From the NCBI GenBank assembly GCA_902553005.1, contig CACDIK010000002.1, positions 26,192 to 90,191 of the forward strand: DNA of 64,000 nucleotides. Reading direction: 5' to 3'. The position numbers and the translations under genes are program-made. This DNA is from an uncultured Alphaproteobacteria bacterium. GTDB taxonomy: Bacteria > Pseudomonadota > Alphaproteobacteria > HIMB59 > GCA-002718135. Below, piece by piece: positions 27,415-37,349 of this stretch (positions within the stretch are counted from its first letter, which is position 1; each line of letters begins with the position of its first letter). Under the pieces are notes generated by a model. That model had not been told where the DNA came from. It saw nothing but the letters and a program-made list of their open reading frames with translations, and ran no database searches.

Positions 27415-28243
27415 GTCTTTTCATTAAATCATCTAATTGATTTAAATCAGAGTAATAAAGAGTTAGTGAGCCAGATGAGCCATTCTCATTAAATTGAATA
27501 GATGTTTTTAGACCTATTTTGTCTGAAAGCTCCTTTTCAAGATCGGTTATATTTGGGTCTTTTGAAATTTTTTTAGTTTTATTTTTTTTAAATTGAGATG
27601 TTATTTTTTCTATCTGTCTTACGCTAAGTTTTTTCTCAATTATTTCTTTTGCCTTATTAATAGCATCGGGTACACCAATAAGAGCTCTCGCGTGGCCCAT
27701 TGATAAATCACCATTTATTACCATTTGTTGTATTTTTATATCAAGCTCTAAAAGTCGTAAAATATTTGAAACGTGGCTTGCACTTTTACCAATTAGTTTA
27801 GCGAGGTTTTCATTATTGATATCTTTAATATCAATTAATCCTTTGTAGGCATTAGCCTCTTCAATAACATTTAAATCTTCTCTTTGAATGTTTTCAATTA
27901 AGGCTGCTTCTAGAACATTAATGTCATCAAGATTTTTAATGACACATTCTACTTCATGCATTCCATTTAATTGACAAGCCCTCCATCTTCTTTCTCCCGC
28001 AATAATCTGGTATTGATCATCTTTTATTGGCTTTATGATTATAGGTTGAATTAATCCTTGGTTTTTAATTGAAGAGGAAAGCTCTTTAAGATCTTCATCT
28101 TTAAAGTTTTTTCTTGGTTGAGAAGGATTAGGGATTATTTGAGATATATTAATTTTTTGAATCCCGTTGCCGCTGTTAGAATTATTATTTGTAGTTGATA
28201 AAAGAGCTCCTAGGCCCATTCCTAGTTTGTTTTCTTTATTCAT
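27404..28243 (-). CDS. parB: Chromosome-partitioning protein ParB
   Basis: 279 aa. The N-terminal region ends in the start of the ParB/Sulfiredoxin CTPase fold (IIPNPSQPRKNF, GLIQPIIIKP, ENIQREDLNVIEEA), followed by the helix-turn-helix (LAKLIGKSASHVSNILRLL) and a dimerisation tail. It binds parS and spreads by CTP-driven clamping; two matching parS cores lie about 3.5 kb away in mnmE/mnmG. It overlaps parA by 8 bp. Confidence 0.96.
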   Translation of the reverse strand: MNKENKLGMGLGALLSTTNNNSNSGNGIQKINISQIIPNPSQPRKNFKDEDLKELSSSIKNQGLIQPIIIKPIKDDQYQIIAGERRWRACQLNGMHEVECVIKNLDDINVLEAALIENIQREDLNVIEEANAYKGLIDIKDINNENLAKLIGKSASHVSNILRLLELDIKIQQMVINGDLSMGHARALIGVPDAINKAKEIIEKKLSVRQIEKITSQFKKNKTKKISKDPNITDLEKELSDKIGLKTSIQFNENGSSGSLTLYYSDLNQLDDLMKRLKK

Positions 28244-29009
28244 GGTTTTTATTTTGATTTAAAATTACTTCTTTTGCAAGCTCTATATAAGCCAAAGAAC
28301 CTGCGGCTTGTGTATCATATATTAATGCTGGTTTTCCATGGCTGGGAGCCTCAGATATTTTTACATTTCTTGGAATTGTTGTTTTATAGACTTGATCACC
28401 AAAATGATGTCTTACATCTTTCTCAACTAAAGAACTTAATGAATTTCTTTTATCCAACATTGTTAATAGTATTCCTTCGATTTGAAGATCATTATTATAG
28501 TTTTTTTGTATTAATTTGATTGTTTGCATCAAAGCTGAAAGACCCTCTAGAGCAAAAAACTCTGATTGAAGAGGAATTAGTGTAGTGTCTGATGCTACTA
28601 ATGAGTTAATAGTTAGCAAACCAAGTGCTGGTGGGCAGTCTACAAAAATAAAGTCAAAATTATCAATTTCAGCAAATATTGATTTAAATACATACTCTCT
28701 GTTTTCAAAATTTGTCAACTCTACCTCCGCTGCAGCCAAATCTGTGTTAGCTCCAATTATTTTGAGACCAGGAATTAATGTTTCTTTTATTCCTTCTGTA
28801 AGAAGTTTCTTTTCATGAATCATTTCATAGATCGATGGTTTTCTTTCATCATAAGAAAGTCCTAATCCTGTACTAGCATTACCTTGTGGGTCAGCATCGA
28901 TGATTAAAACATTTTTTTTCACTGCAGCTAATGAAGTAGCTAGGTTTATTGTGGTTGTGGTTTTGCCAACACCGCCTTTTTGGTTGGATATAGAAATAAT
29001 TTTTTTCAC
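28236..29009 (-). CDS. parA: Chromosome-partitioning ATPase ParA
   Basis: 257-aa Walker-type partition ATPase (Soj). The deviant Walker A, KGGVGKTTT, lies at residues 10-18 with the signature Lys, and the Walker B-like FIFVDCPP is near 120. The C-terminal TTIPRNVKISEAPSHGKP segment is typical of Soj proteins. It acts on the nucleoid to move ParB-parS complexes apart. It overlaps rsmG and parB by a few bases in one leftward operon. Confidence 0.97.
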   Translation of the reverse strand: MKKIISISNQKGGVGKTTTTINLATSLAAVKKNVLIIDADPQGNASTGLGLSYDERKPSIYEMIHEKKLLTEGIKETLIPGLKIIGANTDLAAAEVELTNFENREYVFKSIFAEIDNFDFIFVDCPPALGLLTINSLVASDTTLIPLQSEFFALEGLSALMQTIKLIQKNYNNDLQIEGILLTMLDKRNSLSSLVEKDVRHHFGDQVYKTTIPRNVKISEAPSHGKPALIYDTQAAGSLAYIELAKEVILNQNKNHE

Positions 29010-29611
29010 AGTTTTTTATATTTTTTTATTTTTAATACATAACCATCACCCTCACTTTGACTTGGAAAAAGATCGTATTCAAAGCTAAAGGATTTTTTTG
29101 CATCTTGTATTTCTTTCTTAACATTTCTTCCTTTTAGAAAAAGAAGTGATGTATTTTTTTTACTAAAAAACCGTGAATAATCTAATAGTTTTAATAGTGG
29201 AGCGAAGGCTCTGCAGATAATAAAGTCAAATTTTTGATTTTTGATTTTCTCTACCCTTGTGCAAATAGTTTTAACTCCTAAATTCTGTTCGTGTGCAAAT
29301 TCTTTAATAAAGTTTATTTTTTTTATTTTAGAGTCTATTAATAATATGTTTGTATACCCAAAAATATATAAGATCACGCCTGGTAAACCTGCACCAGTGC
29401 CAAAGTCTATTATTGAAGCATTTTTTTTCAAAATAAACTCAGATAATTGCAATGAATCATTAATGTGTCTATCCCATGCAATATTAATTGTGGAAGGCCC
29501 TACTAAATTATGTATTTGGTTACTTTTTTCTAACTTCAGTATGTAGTTATCTATTAAATCAATTTGCTTTCTACTAAGATTATATTTTTTTATTACAGAG
29601 CTTTTATCCAA
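29006..29611 (-). CDS. rsmG: 16S rRNA (guanine-N7) methyltransferase RsmG
   Basis: 201 aa, the GidB family enzyme making m7G527 in 16S rRNA. SAM-binding motif IDFGTGAGLPGVIL lies near residues 68-81, with RHINDSLQL before it and IICRAFAPL after. The normal length is about 205-215. It sits between mnmG and parA, the usual alphaproteobacterial order, with a 1-bp gap to mnmG and a 4-bp overlap with parA. Confidence 0.95.
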   Translation of the reverse strand: MDKSSVIKKYNLSRKQIDLIDNYILKLEKSNQIHNLVGPSTINIAWDRHINDSLQLSEFILKKNASIIDFGTGAGLPGVILYIFGYTNILLIDSKIKKINFIKEFAHEQNLGVKTICTRVEKIKNQKFDFIICRAFAPLLKLLDYSRFFSKKNTSLLFLKGRNVKKEIQDAKKSFSFEYDLFPSQSEGDGYVLKIKKYKKL

Positions 29612-29612
29612 A

Positions 29613-31478
29613 TTATGCTGCTTTTTTATTTTTATTTTTTTTAATGTATCTGAGCAAGGCTATAGTGGCTGCTGGTGTTACGCCTGATATCCTTGAAGCA
29701 GCACCAAGTGTTGGTGGCTTAATTTTTGATAATTTTTCAACTATCTCATTAGATAAACTTCCGACTAATTTATAATTAGTTGATTTAGGGATTTTTAAAT
29801 TTTCTTCCTTTTCAAAATCTTGTATATCCATTCTTTGTCTATCAAGATAACCGGCATATTTAGCCTCTATTTCTATTTGCTCCATTACATCATCCTCTAG
29901 GTCATTTAACTCCGGAAGTATTTTTTTAAGCTTATGGGTTGTAATATTAGAAAAGGACAAGAGGTCTATAATATTTCTTTTTTTTCCATCTTTGTTTATT
30001 TTTATGCCTTTTTTAAGGAGTGCGTCTGGTGAAAATTTTTGATTTTTAACAAACTTAAAACCCGCATTTATTCTTATAGATTTTTTTTCGAATTTTCTTT
30101 GCCTATCTATATCAACACAACCGATATCAATTCCTAGAGGCGTAAGTCTCAAATCTGCATTATCAGCCCGAAGTAAAAGTCTGTATTCAGACCTTGAAGT
30201 AAACATTCTATATGGCTCTTTAGTTCCTTTTGTAACCAAATCATCTATTAAAACACCTATATATCCAGAAGATCTGGGTATTATAAATTCTTTATTAGAT
30301 GTTGTTTTAAGCGATGCATTTATTCCAGCCATTATACCTTGTGCAGCTGCTTCTTCGTATCCAGTTGTTCCATTTATCTGTCCTGCAAAAAATAAATTTT
30401 TAATTTTTTTAGTTTCAAGAGTGTGTGTTAGTTCTTGTGGATCAACAAAATCATATTCAATAGCATAAGCGGGTTGTGTAATTGTAACATTTTCTAAACC
30501 TTTAATCGTTTTAACAAATTGCTCTTGAATTTCAGTTGGAAGTGAAGAGGATATTCCGTTTGGATATATTAGATCACTATCTAATCCTTCTGGCTCAAGA
30601 AATATCTGATGTGATGACTTATTTTTAAATTTATGAATTTTGTCTTCAATAGATGGGCAATACCTAGCCCCCATTGATTGTATCTCACCTGAGTACATAG
30701 GTGATAGGTTAAGGTTTTGAGCAATTATTTCGTGAGTGTTTTTATTAGTATGGGTAATAAAACAAGATATTTGAGGAATGTGGATATCTCTGTTGATAAA
30801 AGAAAATGGAATAAGCTTTTTATCTGGGTGTTGTTTGTTTAAGTCATTGAAATTTATGGTTTTTTTAAGTAATCTTGGGGGTGTTCCTGTCTTTAACCTG
30901 CCTATTGAAAACTTTAACTCTTTAAGCCTTTTTGCAAGCTTTATTGAGGGTTTATCTCCAACCCTTCCTGCTTCTTGCTTCTCAGATCCTATTCTTATTA
31001 ATCCTTGTAAGAAAGTACCTGTGGTTAAAACTACAGATTTGGAGAATATTTTTTTGTTGTCATCTAAAACAACACCCATCACGCTATTGTTTGAAACAAT
31101 TAAGTCTTCAACTGATCCTTCGATAATTTGAAGGTTTTTTTGGTCAGATACGAGTTCATTTATAGCATTTTTATATAAAATTCGGTCTGTTTGGGCCCTT
31201 GGACCCCTTACAGCAGCGCCTCTACTGGAGTTTAACATCCTAAATTGTATACATGATCTATCTGTGGCTTTAGCCATTATTCCATCTAAAGCATCTATTT
31301 CCTTTACAAGATGACCTTTTCCAAGGCCTCCAATTGCAGGATTGCAAGACATTTCTCCTATTTTTTCAATTTTATGAGTTATTAGGGCTGTTTTTGATCC
31401 GGTTCTTGCAGATGAGCATGCTGCTTCTACGCCCGCATGCCCTCCACCAATCACAATTACATCAAATTTATTGTCCAT
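29613..31478 (-). CDS. mnmG: tRNA uridine-5-carboxymethylaminomethyl enzyme MnmG
   Basis: 621 aa from the ATG at 31478 (MDNKFDVIV), the usual family start; an ATG four codons earlier lies close to a parS core. It is the FAD/NADH partner of MnmE that modifies U34 of certain tRNAs. [10 protein letters not shown] near residue 11 binds FAD. The family signatures [11 protein letters not shown] and the C-terminal ISGVTPAA are present. The order mnmE-mnmG-rsmG-parA-parB is the classic origin-side cluster. Confidence 0.97.
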   Translation of the reverse strand: MDNKFDVIVIGGGHAGVEAACSSARTGSKTALITHKIEKIGEMSCNPAIGGLGKGHLVKEIDALDGIMAKATDRSCIQFRMLNSSRGAAVRGPRAQTDRILYKNAINELVSDQKNLQIIEGSVEDLIVSNNSVMGVVLDDNKKIFSKSVVLTTGTFLQGLIRIGSEKQEAGRVGDKPSIKLAKRLKELKFSIGRLKTGTPPRLLKKTINFNDLNKQHPDKKLIPFSFINRDIHIPQISCFITHTNKNTHEIIAQNLNLSPMYSGEIQSMGARYCPSIEDKIHKFKNKSSHQIFLEPEGLDSDLIYPNGISSSLPTEIQEQFVKTIKGLENVTITQPAYAIEYDFVDPQELTHTLETKKIKNLFFAGQINGTTGYEEAAAQGIMAGINASLKTTSNKEFIIPRSSGYIGVLIDDLVTKGTKEPYRMFTSRSEYRLLLRADNADLRLTPLGIDIGCVDIDRQRKFEKKSIRINAGFKFVKNQKFSPDALLKKGIKINKDGKKRNIIDLLSFSNITTHKLKKILPELNDLEDDVMEQIEIEAKYAGYLDRQRMDIQDFEKEENLKIPKSTNYKLVGSLSNEIVEKLSKIKPPTLGAASRISGVTPAATIALLRYIKKNKNKKAA

Positions 31479-31484
31479 GTTTAT

Positions 31485-31496
31485 TTTCACGTGAAA
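31485..31496. promoter_or_regulatory. parS-like ParB binding core (site 1)
   Basis: Perfect 12-bp palindrome TTTCACGTGAAA, the core of the bacterial parS consensus (TGTTTCACGTGAAACA); the outer two bases on each side differ. It is just upstream of the mnmG ATG, 3-4 kb from parAB. Confidence 0.85.
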
Positions 31497-32783
31497 TTAC
31501 TTACCAATACAAAAATCACTAAATATTATATCTAAAATTTTCTCAATATCAAACTTTTGATTAATTCCATCAATATACATAATTGATCTTCTAACATTTT
31601 CAGCAGCAATATCTATTTCTTTTAAATCTAAACTTTTAAGCAATACAAGGGATTTCTTTAGGCTTTCCATATGTCTTTCACGTGAAAAGACCGGTCCAGA
31701 AATTGGTTTTTTCTTTAATTTAGAAGATATGGTTTTAATAAGAGGCTCAATCCCGTAACCAGATACTGATGAAATGCTATGCACCCCGCTAATTTTCTTT
31801 TTATTAGTATCATATTTTGATTTAACAAATATTTTTGATTTGATTTTACTGTAGTTTTTCTTTTCATTGTTTTTGAGAAAAACTATATTTAAATCAGATT
31901 TTTCAGCACTTTCTAAGGATCTTTCAATGCCTATTTTTTCAATTAAATTCTTATGTTTTCTTATTCCAGCTGTATCAATAAATATGTATTTATCCCCTTG
32001 TATATCAAGCGTGGAGCTTACTAAATCTGTTGTAGTTCCTGGTATACTAGTAACTATAGAAACTTCCTTGTTGTTAATATAATTAATAAAGGAAGACTTT
32101 CCTGTGTTTGGCTTTCCAATAATAGTTACTGTAAAACCGTTATGAATTTGTCTAGATAAAGCTGATCTTTCGATAATATTTTCAATTTGTTTATATATGT
32201 TCTTATTTTGTTCTCTTATGCTTTTATATATTTCTTTAGGAAGGTCTTCGTCAGCAAAATCAATTATGGCTTCTATATCTGCTAGAAGTTTTTTTTGTTT
32301 ATTTGATATTTCATTAACTAATTTATCTAAATTTCCACTTAAATTACCAATGGCTATCCTTCTTTGATTTTCAGTTTCTGCATTAACTAAATCATTAATT
32401 GTTTCAGCTTCTAAAACACTAAGCTTATCATTGATTAGAGCTCTTTTGGTAAACTCTCCAGGCTCAGCAAGCCTGATCTGTTTTTTTAATAGGATTTTAG
32501 TTATTTTGTTAATTACAGAAATACTTCCATGACAAGATATTTCCACCATATCCTCCCCCGTATAGCTTTTTGGTGATTTAAAAAAAGTTGTTAGCGTCTG
32601 ATCTACAACACTCTTTCCGTCCAATAAGTCGTTTAATGTAGCAAAGTTTGTTTTAAATTTTTTTTTAGAAGATATTGATTTAATAATTGTATGAGATCCT
32701 TTTCCCGAAACCCTAAAAACAGCTATACCTGATTTACCTCTTTGAGTAGCAAGGGCAAAAATCGTATCCTTTGAAACTTTCAT
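31497..32783 (-). CDS. mnmE: tRNA modification GTPase MnmE
   Basis: 428-aa GTPase that works with MnmG on wobble uridines. N-terminal formyl-THF-binding domain (IFALATQRGKSGIAV), then an inserted G domain with P-loop GKPNTGKSS near residues 219-227 and DTAG near 267. The essential C-terminal C-[IFL]-G-K motif is present as FCIGK at the very end. A second parS core lies inside this gene (31676-31687). Leftward and first of its operon. Confidence 0.97.
   Translation of the reverse strand: MKVSKDTIFALATQRGKSGIAVFRVSGKGSHTIIKSISSKKKFKTNFATLNDLLDGKSVVDQTLTTFFKSPKSYTGEDMVEISCHGSISVINKITKILLKKQIRLAEPGEFTKRALINDKLSVLEAETINDLVNAETENQRRIAIGNLSGNLDKLVNEISNKQKKLLADIEAIIDFADEDLPKEIYKSIREQNKNIYKQIENIIERSALSRQIHNGFTVTIIGKPNTGKSSFINYINNKEVSIVTSIPGTTTDLVSSTLDIQGDKYIFIDTAGIRKHKNLIEKIGIERSLESAEKSDLNIVFLKNNEKKNYSKIKSKIFVKSKYDTNKKKISGVHSISSVSGYGIEPLIKTISSKLKKKPISGPVFSRERHMESLKKSLVLLKSLDLKEIDIAAENVRRSIMYIDGINQKFDIEKILDIIFSDFCIGK
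31676..31687. promoter_or_regulatory. parS-like ParB binding core (site 2)
   Basis: A second perfect TTTCACGTGAAA core, within mnmE and 191 bp from site 1. Two identical 12-bp cores so close together in A+T-rich DNA are unlikely by chance. Sites embedded in mnmE are consistent with ParB loading near the origin. Confidence 0.85.
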
Positions 32784-32888
32784 TTTTTGGGAATTAAACC
32801 CAAGATGATGTTATGTAAATAAGAAAAATATTAGCCATTAAGTTGCTCAATTGTTGTTTTAAATAATAAATGGTTTATTTTAATTTAT

Positions 32889-34175
32889 GTGAGAAAAATT
32901 TTAATTATAACTTTCCTATTTTTTTCCCAAAAAGCATACGCAGATTTGAAAATCAATTATCCTTATCAAGTTTTTATACAATCTGATGAATTGATTAATA
33001 ATATAAAATTTTATCAATCTTCAAAATATCCATTTATATGTAATCAAGATGATGATGATTTCGATAATGATGTGGTCTCAATTAAAAACACAGCGTTTAA
33101 AGAATCATTAAAGCTGTCTTTTAACAAAACGTTTACTGATTGGGATACCATGGATGAATTTTCATCAAAAATGGTAGAGTTTTCGTTGGCAACCTGCAAG
33201 ACAATGTTGTTTGGGTCTGATGCAGAAAAAGAAGAATTATTAAACTTTATAATTGAAATTTCAAAACTAGAAAAATTTTATTCAATTACTCCTGAGTGGG
33301 TTATGGATCATAGTGGGCCATTTTGGTTTGCAAGACACGTTCCTCCTGTTTTATTTGCCTGGAGCTATGTAAGGGATATGGCTGATGAAAAAGAACAAAG
33401 GCAAATTAATGAATGGGTTGAGGGTTTATACAACAAACTAATTGTTGATGATAATTGCCTAGAATGGAGGGCAGGTTCCTGTTTTGCCAACCATGCTTAC
33501 AATGTTCGTAATGCATTAATAGCTATGTCAATAATGCTAAATGATGAAGAAAAGTTTAATCATAATGTAGATGCTTTTTTTAAAGTATTAGAATTAAATA
33601 TTAGAAAAGACGGTCTTTTAGAGAATGAATTAAGAAGAGGGCATTGTAGTTCTCATTATCATATGTTTGCTTTTAGTGCGATCTTTGGCATTTTACAAAA
33701 TCTGAAAACCCAGGGGTATGACTACTACAACAAAGAGCTGTACAATGGTTTTGAAATTAAAGATATACTGGATGTAGCAATAAATAAATTTCTTATTTAT
33801 CCAAAAAAATATTTATCTACTGTCAAAGATCCTTATGCAATAACAACATGTCCTACAAAAGGTCAAGAATTTGTATATGAGTTTGAGCAAACAGATTTTT
33901 TTGCTACTGCTCACTATGGTTTTGTGTCTTTATTTCAGAGTAATGTTGAGGATTCAGAAAAAATTGATTTTTCAAATATAAAAAAATTACAAATCACATG
34001 GGATAAAAAAGTTGGTAACGACCCAAAGTATTTTTATGAAGATTATAACGAAAATGGAAAAGAAGACTCGTTATATTACAATGTCTATGATGTTACAAAA
34101 GGTATGTATTATCACTCTTGGGGAAACGCAGTGTATGGTGGTAACCCAATATTACTTTCTAAAATAAATTTTTAA
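32889..34175 (+). CDS. Secreted alginate lyase-like enzyme (PL5-type)
   Basis: 428 aa, GTG start, with a signal peptide (IITFLFFSQKAYA, cleavage about residue 18). It resembles AlgL/alginate lyase family enzymes: ANHAYN (Asn201-His202) and RRGHCSSHYHMFA (Arg250 to Tyr257). As I recall, the AlgL-type catalytic set is Asn-His, then Arg and Tyr seven residues apart with about 47 residues between His and Arg; the spacing here is 48. It would cleave uronate-rich polysaccharide in the periplasm or outside. Convergent with the FG-GAP gene, 7 bp apart. The substrate is inferred. Confidence 0.68.
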   Translation: MRKILIITFLFFSQKAYADLKINYPYQVFIQSDELINNIKFYQSSKYPFICNQDDDDFDNDVVSIKNTAFKESLKLSFNKTFTDWDTMDEFSSKMVEFSLATCKTMLFGSDAEKEELLNFIIEISKLEKFYSITPEWVMDHSGPFWFARHVPPVLFAWSYVRDMADEKEQRQINEWVEGLYNKLIVDDNCLEWRAGSCFANHAYNVRNALIAMSIMLNDEEKFNHNVDAFFKVLELNIRKDGLLENELRRGHCSSHYHMFAFSAIFGILQNLKTQGYDYYNKELYNGFEIKDILDVAINKFLIYPKKYLSTVKDPYAITTCPTKGQEFVYEFEQTDFFATAHYGFVSLFQSNVEDSEKIDFSNIKKLQITWDKKVGNDPKYFYEDYNENGKEDSLYYNVYDVTKGMYYHSWGNAVYGGNPILLSKINF

Positions 34176-34182
34176 TATTAAT

Positions 34183-35622
34183 TTATTCTAACCAATCAAC
34201 CCACTTATTAACCTGTTCTGGTTTTAAAATATCAAACCGCATGTTTCCTTTGTTAAGGAGAAAAATATTTGCGCTCCTTGTGTCTTGAACCATTGCCGAA
34301 CACATCGCGTCCATCAAGCCGTCACTATTAACATCAATAAGAATGCTTTTGTTGCAGTAGGTGTTCCAAGGGTGTGAGTGCTCATCTTTAACCATCGAGC
34401 CCCATTCCTTTGGATCTTGCCATTCATCAAGTGGTTTTAAATGGATGTTGTTATCAGAAAGCTCTAACTTTCCATTTATATTTTCATAAACAACCCAAGA
34501 GGATGCCGAATAAAAAGGACCAACAACGGAGCTTATAATATCAACGTCTCCATCGTTATCAAAATCAAAAGAGGTCATTTCTGCAACAGTTGAAAAAATA
34601 AAATTGCCGTCTTTTGCAGGTTTTAGCTTTTGGGCAATCTTAAATTTTCCCGTTCCATCACCGTGCATTAATATTGTTTTTTGTACAGATTTATCAGACC
34701 ATTTTTGAGGGGAGTATTTGGCATATTTAGGATTATAAAAATCGTGTGATGATATGATATCTAGAAAACCATCGTTATTAAAATCACCTGTTGTTATAGA
34801 ATGACCACCATGTTTAGTGCATAAAACTGCGTTGAAGTTTCCTTCTCCATCATTAAAGTGGCATACTGTGCCTTTAAATTCAGAAGTAATAACATCAACA
34901 TCACCATCATTATCTATGTCTCCAGCATCTGACCCATGAGAAAACCCTAGATAAAGATCGTGTTCTTTGTCTGTTAAATAACCTGTATGTTTTGATTTTA
35001 CCCAGCTAAAAGATTTTTCAGAAATAAGAACATGGTTTGGGCTTTCATAACTGAAATTTCCATCTATTAATTGAACTGAGGCGTTTGGATGGAATATATC
35101 ATCTATATTATCTCCGTTGAAATCATCGACGATCATTCTTTGAAGAGAGCTTGCATAACCAGCCTCGTTTGATCCATTATACTTAAAGAAATTAGGGTTT
35201 TTTATTTTGTTGAATGTAAAACCGCTTGTTATTAGATATGGTAGAACAGGGTTATAAAGTGCGTTTCCATTGGCACAACCTTGTCTTCCTTCTGACTGAG
35301 TAAAGTTTCCTGTTGTGCCGCCGGTACCACACCTGTGTCCTGCACCAAAACCAAGATAGTCTAGTTTATTATCTCCATTCCAATCACCAAAAGCTGATCC
35401 AGATTTATAAAAAATTCCTTTGTCCGAGTTGATATTTTTTTTAAACCATGAGTTGCTGGGTAAAACATACTTTCCGTTTTGGTTTTTAAGTGTTTCGTCT
35501 ATAAAATGTCCTGAAAGGGTAATACCTAGTTTACTAGCACTTTCTCTAAATTCATTTGCTTGAACGTTTGAGAAAAAAAATAGAGTTAAAAAGAGAAATG
35601 TTAATAATTTTTTAGGAAACAC
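34183..35622 (-). CDS. Secreted FG-GAP/VCBS repeat protein
   Basis: 479 aa with a signal peptide (LLTFLFLTLFFFSNVQA, about residues 6-22). At least six calcium-binding FG-GAP-type repeats are visible, for example GDWNGDNKLDYLGFG, DDFNGDNIDDIF, GDIDNDGDVDVITS, GDFNNDGFLDIISS, FDFDNDGDVDIISS and IDVNSDGLMDAM, spaced along the chain as for a beta-propeller. No catalytic domain is recognisable. Such proteins bind ligands or polysaccharide outside the cell. Together with the adjacent lyase-like gene it interrupts the mnmE-rho neighbourhood. Confidence 0.8.
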   Translation of the reverse strand: MFPKKLLTFLFLTLFFFSNVQANEFRESASKLGITLSGHFIDETLKNQNGKYVLPSNSWFKKNINSDKGIFYKSGSAFGDWNGDNKLDYLGFGAGHRCGTGGTTGNFTQSEGRQGCANGNALYNPVLPYLITSGFTFNKIKNPNFFKYNGSNEAGYASSLQRMIVDDFNGDNIDDIFHPNASVQLIDGNFSYESPNHVLISEKSFSWVKSKHTGYLTDKEHDLYLGFSHGSDAGDIDNDGDVDVITSEFKGTVCHFNDGEGNFNAVLCTKHGGHSITTGDFNNDGFLDIISSHDFYNPKYAKYSPQKWSDKSVQKTILMHGDGTGKFKIAQKLKPAKDGNFIFSTVAEMTSFDFDNDGDVDIISSVVGPFYSASSWVVYENINGKLELSDNNIHLKPLDEWQDPKEWGSMVKDEHSHPWNTYCNKSILIDVNSDGLMDAMCSAMVQDTRSANIFLLNKGNMRFDILKPEQVNKWVDWLE

Positions 35623-35671
35623 AATTTTTTTTTATTGGAAAAAAATAGAAAAAAAAAGAGAATTTTTAAAT

Positions 35672-36928
35672 TTATTTTGTTCCCATGCTTTGGAAGAACT
35701 CACTATTGGTTTTTGTATTTTTCATTTTATCTAACAAGAACTCCATCGCTTCTGTACTTCCCATTGGGGCTAGTATTTTTCTTAAAATAAAGATTTTTCC
35801 AAGCTCGTCTTTATCAAGTAATAGTTCTTCTTTTCTTGTTCCTGACTTACCAATATCAAAAGCTGGATAAGTTCTTTTTTGACTAAGTTTTCTATCTAGA
35901 ACCATTTCACTATTACCAGTACCTTTAAATTCTTCAAATATAACTTCATCCATTCTGCTTCCTGTATCTATTAAAGCAGTGGCAATAATTGTAAGTGATC
36001 CACCTTTTTCTACGTTCCTTGCAGCTCCAAAAAATCTTTTTGGTCTTTGTAATGCATTGGCATCAACACCACCTGTTAATACTTTTCCACTAGATGGAAC
36101 AACAGTGTTGTAAGCTCTTCCAAGCCTAGTGATTGAATCAAGAAGGATTACAACATCATGTTTATATTCAACTAGTCTTTTAGCTTTTTCAATTACCATT
36201 TCAGCAACCTGAACGTGACGAGATGCAGGCTCATCAAAGGTTGAACTAATTACCTCACCCTTAACTGATCTTTGCATATCAGTAACTTCTTCTGGTCTTT
36301 CATCAATTAACAAAACAATCAGTTTAGCGTCTGGACTATTAGCAGTAATAGCATTAGCAATTTTTTGCATAATTATTGTTTTACCAGTGAAAGGTTGTGC
36401 TACGATTAATTGTCTTTGTCCTTTTCCAAGAGGGGCAATAATATCAATTATTCTTTCTGTATTATCTGGCATAGGTTTTTCTTGCTCAAGTTTGAACCTT
36501 GCTTCAGGATACAACGGTGTTAAATCTTCAAAGTTAACCCTGTTCTTAACTAAATCAGTTTCTTGACCATTTATTTTGTTAATTTTAGTTATGGCAAAAT
36601 ATCTTTCTCCTTGCTTTGGAGATCTTATTTCACCTTCAACGCTGTCACCTGTTCTTAAGCTAAATTTTTTAATTTGAGATGGAGAAATATAAATATCATC
36701 TGGCCCTGGAAGATAGTTTGATTCTGAAGACCTTAAAAAGCCGAAACCATCTTGCATAATTTCAATAACCCCTAAACCAGTAATAATTTCACCTTCTTCA
36801 GCAATTGTTTTTAGAATTGCAAACATCAAATCTTGTTTTCTAAGAGAAGAAGGGTTTTCTATACCAAGCTTATCTGCTTGTTTTAAAAGCTCTTGGGGTT
36901 CTTTTCCTTTTAATTCCTGTAAATTCAT
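35672..36928 (-). CDS. rho: Transcription termination factor Rho
   Basis: 418-aa hexameric RNA helicase that ends transcripts. N-terminal Rho_N helices, then the cold-shock-like RNA-binding domain (GFGFLRSSE, about residues 62-70), then the ATPase core with Walker [12 protein letters not shown] near 181 and Walker B-like [11 protein letters not shown] near 262. Length is typical. Reads leftward away from the origin-like gap. Rho dependence could compensate for the lack of intrinsic terminators at convergent gene ends in this window (inference). Confidence 0.98.
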   Translation of the reverse strand: MNLQELKGKEPQELLKQADKLGIENPSSLRKQDLMFAILKTIAEEGEIITGLGVIEIMQDGFGFLRSSESNYLPGPDDIYISPSQIKKFSLRTGDSVEGEIRSPKQGERYFAITKINKINGQETDLVKNRVNFEDLTPLYPEARFKLEQEKPMPDNTERIIDIIAPLGKGQRQLIVAQPFTGKTIIMQKIANAITANSPDAKLIVLLIDERPEEVTDMQRSVKGEVISSTFDEPASRHVQVAEMVIEKAKRLVEYKHDVVILLDSITRLGRAYNTVVPSSGKVLTGGVDANALQRPKRFFGAARNVEKGGSLTIIATALIDTGSRMDEVIFEEFKGTGNSEMVLDRKLSQKRTYPAFDIGKSGTRKEELLLDKDELGKIFILRKILAPMGSTEAMEFLLDKMKNTKTNSEFFQSMGTK

Positions 36929-37349
36929 AATGTTGTTGGGGTAGTTTAGAAATGAAATATTTTAATAATCAAAATTGAAGTTAATGTCAAAATAATAATA
37001 AATATATAATTTATATATTTAATTGTAGTATTAGTTGTAAGGTTAAAAAGCTTAATTACTGCTTTATTATTACACCATTCTTTATTTACCAACATATGAA
37101 TAACAAACCTAACAAATATGTTAATTTAAAGAATTTTGAAAAAAATTATTATTTTTAAATAATTTGCGATACAATAAATCTATAATAACTTGTTATTAAT
37201 TTTGTATAATAAATATATTAACAACCACCCTATAATATTTAGACAAGTTATTAAGTTGTTAACAACACATTTTTAAAACAAAAGAACTATTTCTTAAATT
37301 CAAATTATATTTAATAGTGTTTATAACTATAATTTTTATTAACACATTT
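36929..37349. other. Putative chromosomal replication origin (oriC)
   Basis: Gene-free 421 bp with about 17% G+C by hand count, lowest in the window. Flanked by rho (leftward) and maf-aroE-coaE-dnaQ (rightward), the same slot that holds oriC in Caulobacter-type alphaproteobacteria, where hemE and a PPSR (DUF299) gene also lie. Contains the 12-bp palindrome GTTGTTAACAAC (37255-37266), three TTATTAA copies (37193, 37248, 37336) and a TTAACA series (37218, 37259, 37340). A perfect DnaA box (TTATNCACA) is not found; the best matches are 7 of 9. Confidence 0.65.

Noticed and set aside
31497-32783. Frameshift or truncation of mnmE
   Set aside because: P-loop, DTAG and the terminal CIGK motif are all present in one frame of normal length.
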